This document shows, piece after piece, positions 60,785-64,000 of a DNA stretch of 64,000 nt (position 1 is the stretch's first letter; each line of letters starts with the position of its first letter). The notes below the pieces were generated by a model. It had not been told where the DNA came from. It did no database searches and saw only the letters and a list, made by a program, of their open reading frames with translations. Source of the stretch: DATAAP01 sp041690495 (GTDB lineage: Bacteria > Pseudomonadota > Alphaproteobacteria > CACIAM-22H2); assembly GCA_041690495.1 (NCBI GenBank), contig JAWLHE010000007.1:186001-250000 (forward strand), in the 5' to 3' direction. Position numbers and translations under genes: made by a program.

Positions 60785-61861
60785 TCACGAGGCAGGTTCG
60801 GGCTGTGTCGGCCGGGCGTGGCGGGCGGAACGCCTGCGCACACGGTATCTTACGACCCTCGCAAGCCGCTTGATGAGAGCGTCGATGCCTGAAAGCTTCG
60901 CCTCGATGACAAAGCTGTTGGCGGTGTTCGGGAGCGTCAGGCGCGGGATCGTGAACGGCCCCGGTGCGAAGGCCGTTCCGTCCAGGGTCGGCAGGTAGAT
61001 AAAAGCCGCGGAAAATCCGGCGCGCCTGCAGGCCACGATAACCCGCTCGTCGAGGTGCGCGGTGCCGCCGAAAGGATAGGCGTATATGTCGGTGTTGTAG
61101 GTCAAGCCGAGATGCGCTGCGCAAGCGCGGAAATCGGCTTCGATCTCGAGGGCGGACAATCTGGACAGGATGTCATGCGCACGCGAATGGCAGCCGATCT
61201 TATGGCCTGTTCCGGCAAGACCCTCCAGCTCCGGGATGGACATGGCTTCGTAGCGCAGCGCGCGCAGCTCCGGATCGATCGGCAGAGTATCGAACGGAGC
61301 GGCCCGGTTCATGTCGTCGAGGACGGCGTGCCGGGATTGATAGTCCGCCTCGATGAGGCACCAAAGCTGGCCGGCGGCTCGGTGGCGGCTTGCCGCGTCG
61401 CCGAGCGTGATCTCGCATCCGGCGATCCGGTAGCTGCCGGCCGGTGCGGCGCCGAGCCACAGGCGGAGCTTGTCGACCCAGTTCGGCTCGCCGCTCTCCG
61501 CCGTCTCGAGCGGAACGAAGAAATATGCGGCCGCTCCGGCTTGCGCCAGCAGTGGGCCGGCTACACGCGCATTGTTGCTGTAGCCGTCATCGAAGGTGAT
61601 CATGCAGGTGCCTGGTCGGCCCAGCTCAGTCGTAACCGGAAAGCGGCGCCGAATGATCGCCAGATGCCTGGCGAAGACCGATGCCGCATGCGTCTCCCAG
61701 CTGTGCAGGCCGCCGTCCTGCATGCGATCCGGGAGGACATTGTGATAGGTGACGATGACTTGTCGATGCCGGTTCAGCCGATAGGCAAGATATGTTGCGC
61801 CGGACAGGTAAAGCACCGCGCAGGCGGCGTTGGTGAGTCCCCTGCGCACCGCCTGTGCCAT
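60785..61861 (-). CDS. Polysaccharide deacetylase (NodB-like)
   Basis: The protein has 358 residues. The N-terminal hydrophobic stretch (GLTNAACAVLYLSGATYLAY) could anchor it or act as a signal. NodB motifs: MITFDDGYSNNA (metal Asp), GCHSRAHDILS (H-x3-H) and YAYPFGG. It removes acetyl groups from N-acetylated sugars, probably in a surface polysaccharide or a lipid-linked precursor. It follows the GNAT-like gene with its ATG at 61861 beginning inside a few bases of the latter's stop. A longer start at 61885 would overlap by 20 bp. Confidence 0.85.
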   Translation of the reverse strand: MAQAVRRGLTNAACAVLYLSGATYLAYRLNRHRQVIVTYHNVLPDRMQDGGLHSWETHAASVFARHLAIIRRRFPVTTELGRPGTCMITFDDGYSNNARVAGPLLAQAGAAAYFFVPLETAESGEPNWVDKLRLWLGAAPAGSYRIAGCEITLGDAASRHRAAGQLWCLIEADYQSRHAVLDDMNRAAPFDTLPIDPELRALRYEAMSIPELEGLAGTGHKIGCHSRAHDILSRLSALEIEADFRACAAHLGLTYNTDIYAYPFGGTAHLDERVIVACRRAGFSAAFIYLPTLDGTAFAPGPFTIPRLTLPNTANSFVIEAKLSGIDALIKRLARVVRYRVRRRSARHARPTQPEPAS

Positions 61862-61865
61862 GGCC

Positions 61866-62783
61866 TCACATCGCGCCTCTCGCATGCATCGCGGGAAGCT
61901 CGGTGTACAGATTGCTCACGTCGGCCGGCGCGAGGGTGCTGCTCAGAAACATGTTGTGAGGTTCGCGCTTGAGCTCTATCGCCAGGCGCGGCGTCGTGGG
62001 CAAGAAGCGGGATTCGATCCGAGCAAGAGGCGCTTTGTGGTCGAACAGGAAACGGTTGCACAGCGCCGGCAGGTGACGGGAAAAGACCCGCGGGTTGCTG
62101 ACATGAATCACCGCGATGCAGGGAATGCGCCGGATGGCGGTCTTGTAGAAGGCGACATGGCAGAAGCCGTCCGCGGACGAGCCTAGGGCGACCTGCCTCA
62201 ATCCGGGACAGGTCAGATGATCGCGGAACGCCTTGGCGTCGGCAGGGAGCAGGGCCGCCGCGATCGCCTCGGGTTCGGTCAGCACCTCGCTGCGCCGCGG
62301 CGAGGGCGGCCGAGGCAGGTTGAAGAAGTACGTGATGCGTCCGTCATCGACGAAGTGAAACTTCAGCGCGGTGAACAGGCCGATGAGATCCGGTCGTGGC
62401 GTCAGGTTCGTGAAGTGGACGTCTTTCTGCGCCAGCAGTCGCGATAGCAGGAGAATGCTGTGCTGGCGGTATGCCGGGTCGACATACCAGTTGTTGATGC
62501 TGCAGAAGCGCTCGCACCTGCCCCTGATGATCTGATCCGAATAGATTGCGCCGATCACGCCGACGATCCTGCCATCGTCCCGCAGCATGTAGCCGTGATT
62601 GGGCGGTCGCGCCGCCCATTTCTGGCGGAACGCCGTCATCCAGGCTTCCCATTCGCCCTCCGCGTGGAATCCGCGAGCGAGGAACCGGCTCACGGCAGGC
62701 AGATCGCTATCCGCAATGGGAAGGACGACAACCATTCTCGGTCCGGCTCCGGGCGCATCGGTGCAAGTCGAATGCGCGGCCAT
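61866..62783 (-). CDS. GNAT-fold acyltransferase-like protein, polysaccharide-associated
   Basis: The protein has about 305 residues. The first half (FLARGFHAEGEWEAWMTAFRQKW to WYVDPAYRQHSILLLSRLLAQKDVHFTNLTP) resembles a GNAT acyltransferase core. The second half (HVAFYKTAIRRIPCIAVIHVSNP to LYTELP) looks like a second, related domain. The start is uncertain: an ATG at 62783 is chosen, with one at 62735 possible. It is immediately upstream of the deacetylase, so the pair may act on the same sugar. Confidence 0.68.
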   Translation of the reverse strand: MAAHSTCTDAPGAGPRMVVVLPIADSDLPAVSRFLARGFHAEGEWEAWMTAFRQKWAARPPNHGYMLRDDGRIVGVIGAIYSDQIIRGRCERFCSINNWYVDPAYRQHSILLLSRLLAQKDVHFTNLTPRPDLIGLFTALKFHFVDDGRITYFFNLPRPPSPRRSEVLTEPEAIAAALLPADAKAFRDHLTCPGLRQVALGSSADGFCHVAFYKTAIRRIPCIAVIHVSNPRVFSRHLPALCNRFLFDHKAPLARIESRFLPTTPRLAIELKREPHNMFLSSTLAPADVSNLYTELPAMHARGAM

Positions 62784-63067
62784 ATTGTGCGTAGCAAGCA
62801 AGGCCGTTGCCAATTGGCTGGACGCGGTATCCCGTTGGATTCGCCAAGCCTGGCAGGTGTATGGCGGCGCTCATTCCGGGCAGCAATACCGGCCCAAAGG
62901 ATGCGCCGTGTGCCAAATCGGATAGGGCGGTACATCCGGGGTTCATGTATCGCCTCGGCCGGCTTTCGCTGATTATCGAGGTCGATTCCGCCCTGCGTTG
63001 CAGGTGCGGCCGCCGGGGCGGGTCAGGACACCGGGATTGGTTCTATAGCCGAATCGGAGATTTCGGG

Positions 63068-63382
63068 ATGCTGGATGAAGAGCGCGCTTTGGATCTGATC
63101 TACGATGCGGTGGACGAGATCAACGGACAGCTTCCGGCTGATGCTCGCCTGGAAAAGTCGCCCGGCACGGTTCTGTTCGGCGATGCCGGGGTGCTCGACT
63201 CTCTGGCGCTCGTCAATCTACTTGTCACGATCGAAGAACGCATCAGCCGCGCCGGCGGTCCGACGGTTGGTTTGCTCGACCATGTCGCAACGGGCGGGGA
63301 GACGAGCGAGGAGACGATGCCGCTCCGCACATTGGGGACGGTCGCCGCCTTCATCGTCGGGACGCGGAAGGCCTGCGCATGA
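63068..63382 (+). CDS. Acyl carrier protein-like protein
   Basis: The protein has 104 residues. GDAGVLDSLALVNLLVTIEE holds the D-S-L motif with Ser45 for the 4'-phosphopantetheine arm. This sequence form is typical of ACPs in polysaccharide and natural-product gene clusters rather than of the fatty-acid AcpP. The C-terminal PLRTLGTVAAFIVG completes the helical bundle. Its stop overlaps the next gene as ATGA. It is divergent from the GNAT-like gene. Confidence 0.85.
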   Translation: MLDEERALDLIYDAVDEINGQLPADARLEKSPGTVLFGDAGVLDSLALVNLLVTIEERISRAGGPTVGLLDHVATGGETSEETMPLRTLGTVAAFIVGTRKACA

Positions 63383-64000
63383 GCACGCGCAGGGTCGAGG
63401 TGGAGCTCGTCTCGGACTTCAATCTCGAGATCCTCGGTCGTTACCTCGTGCAGGACGGGCTGCTGCCGGAGTGCAGCATGCGGTCGCGCCCGTTCGGCCA
63501 GGTCTACCCTGCGTTGCTTGGGGACGCGGGAGCTCAGGTCGATTTCGGGATCGTCTGGACCAGGCCGGAGGGCGTCATTCCGACCTTTGCCGCGGCGGCT
63601 GCCCTGCAGCCGATCGATATCGACGCGGCCATGCGGGAGGTGGAGGCCTTTGCCGATGCGGTCGCCAGGTACGCGCAGCGGGTCCGCTTCGTCCTCGTGA
63701 TCGCCTGGATGTCGCCGGCCGATCATCGCGGATATGGCATGCTTGACTGGCGGCCGGGCCTCGGCATCCGCAACCTCCTGGCGCGAATGAATCTGGCGCT
63801 CGCCGAGAGGCTTGCGGCCCACGGAACGGCATTCATTCTCGATCCGTCCCCTTGGCTGCAGGCCGCCGGGCCGGGTGCGATCTCCCGGAAAATGTGGTTT
63901 GCGGGAAAGGTGCCATACGGCAACGGGGTCTTTCAGGAGGCCGTGCCAGATCTCAAGGCCGCGATGGCGGGCGCACTCGGATCGGCCCGCAAGCTGGTCG
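63379..64000 (+). CDS. FkbH-like HAD-IIIC family protein, partial
   Basis: The gene is open to the window end (207 codons). The N-terminal VELVSDFNLEILGRYL and RSRPFGQVYPALL and the later ISRKMWFAGKVPYGNGVFQEAV stretch match the N-terminal SGNH-like part of FkbH proteins. The HAD motif (DLDDTLWGG in relatives) would begin just past the end. FkbH enzymes load a glyceryl group from 1,3-bisphosphoglycerate onto an ACP. The ACP gene overlaps it by 4 bp, a strong functional link. Confidence 0.8.
   Translation, partial: MSTRRVEVELVSDFNLEILGRYLVQDGLLPECSMRSRPFGQVYPALLGDAGAQVDFGIVWTRPEGVIPTFAAAAALQPIDIDAAMREVEAFADAVARYAQRVRFVLVIAWMSPADHRGYGMLDWRPGLGIRNLLARMNLALAERLAAHGTAFILDPSPWLQAAGPGAISRKMWFAGKVPYGNGVFQEAVPDLKAAMAGALGSARKLV

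Noticed and set aside
60366..60998. Plus-strand frames of about 100-210 codons before the deacetylase
   Set aside because: They run into the antisense of the deacetylase, have no domain or good ribosome-binding site, and look like GC shadows.
1..64000. CRISPR arrays, insertion sequences and rRNA genes
   Set aside because: I saw no regularly spaced repeats, no transposase and no rRNA sequence while reading the window.

Overview
The window is high-GC DNA from the chromosome of an alphaproteobacterium, most likely a member of the Rhodospirillales or a close relative. The reasons are the block scpA-scpB / tatABC-serS-surE-pcm-LysM/M23 / yajC-secD-secF-Mth938, the uvrA / ssb / gyrA-coaD neighbourhood with an alphaproteobacterial-type LexA box (GAAC-N7-GAAC), the hpnCDE squalene genes, and an NDUFAF6-like protein. 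Genus-level placement cannot be made from the sequence alone.

Layout. 0-6 kb: small secreted, membrane and redox genes (DUF1269, AI-2E-type permease, FMN reductase, GFA protein with xthA, EamA transporter, erpA). 6-13.3 kb: a tightly packed plus-strand run, dgt-argS-SPOR protein-nagZ-M50 protease-scpA-scpB, with many ATGA-type overlaps. 13.4-16.2 kb: an orphan ferric-type ABC permease and ATPase sitting between scpB and tatA. 16.3-22 kb: tatABC, serS, surE, pcm and a LysM/degenerate-M23 lipoprotein. 22-25 kb (minus): a GMC oxidoreductase with a Tat-signal partner, and a DUF815 ATPase. 25.2-28.8 kb: yajC (with an unusual J-domain-like tail), secD, secF and an Mth938 protein. 28.8-32.5 kb (minus): a PuuD-type membrane protein and hpnE-hpnD-hpnC. 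32.6-34.7 kb: the NDUFAF6-like protein and a cytochrome P450. 34.7-39.9 kb: trmFO, a Sel1 protein with an unknown 402-residue partner, a PEP-CTERM protein behind a good sigma-54 promoter match, and a small secreted protein. 39.9-43.6 kb: uvrA and ssb around a LexA box. 43.6-51.1 kb: an accessory block (frameshifted DUF6717 gene, GNAT, MBOAT/SGNH acylation pair, FAD oxidoreductase, TrmO, SDR, DUF4383). 51.2-54.7 kb: gyrA, coaD and tRNA-Lys. 54.7-60.2 kb (minus): DUF421, SulP, arylsulfatase and a BASS transporter. 60.8-64 kb: a polysaccharide deacetylase and GNAT-like protein, divergent from an acyl carrier protein and an FkbH-like gene cut off by the window end.

Themes. Export and envelope functions dominate: Tat, SecDF-YajC, amidase-activator-like LysM/M23, hopanoid precursors, and several surface-polysaccharide modification genes. 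The most promising leads for new biology are the ACP/FkbH/GNAT/deacetylase group at the right edge (a possible ACP-dependent sugar N-acylation module), the YajC fused to a J-domain remnant lacking HPD, the sigma-54-type promoters before the PEP-CTERM gene and the SGNH/MBOAT pair, and the BASS-sulfatase-SulP operon.
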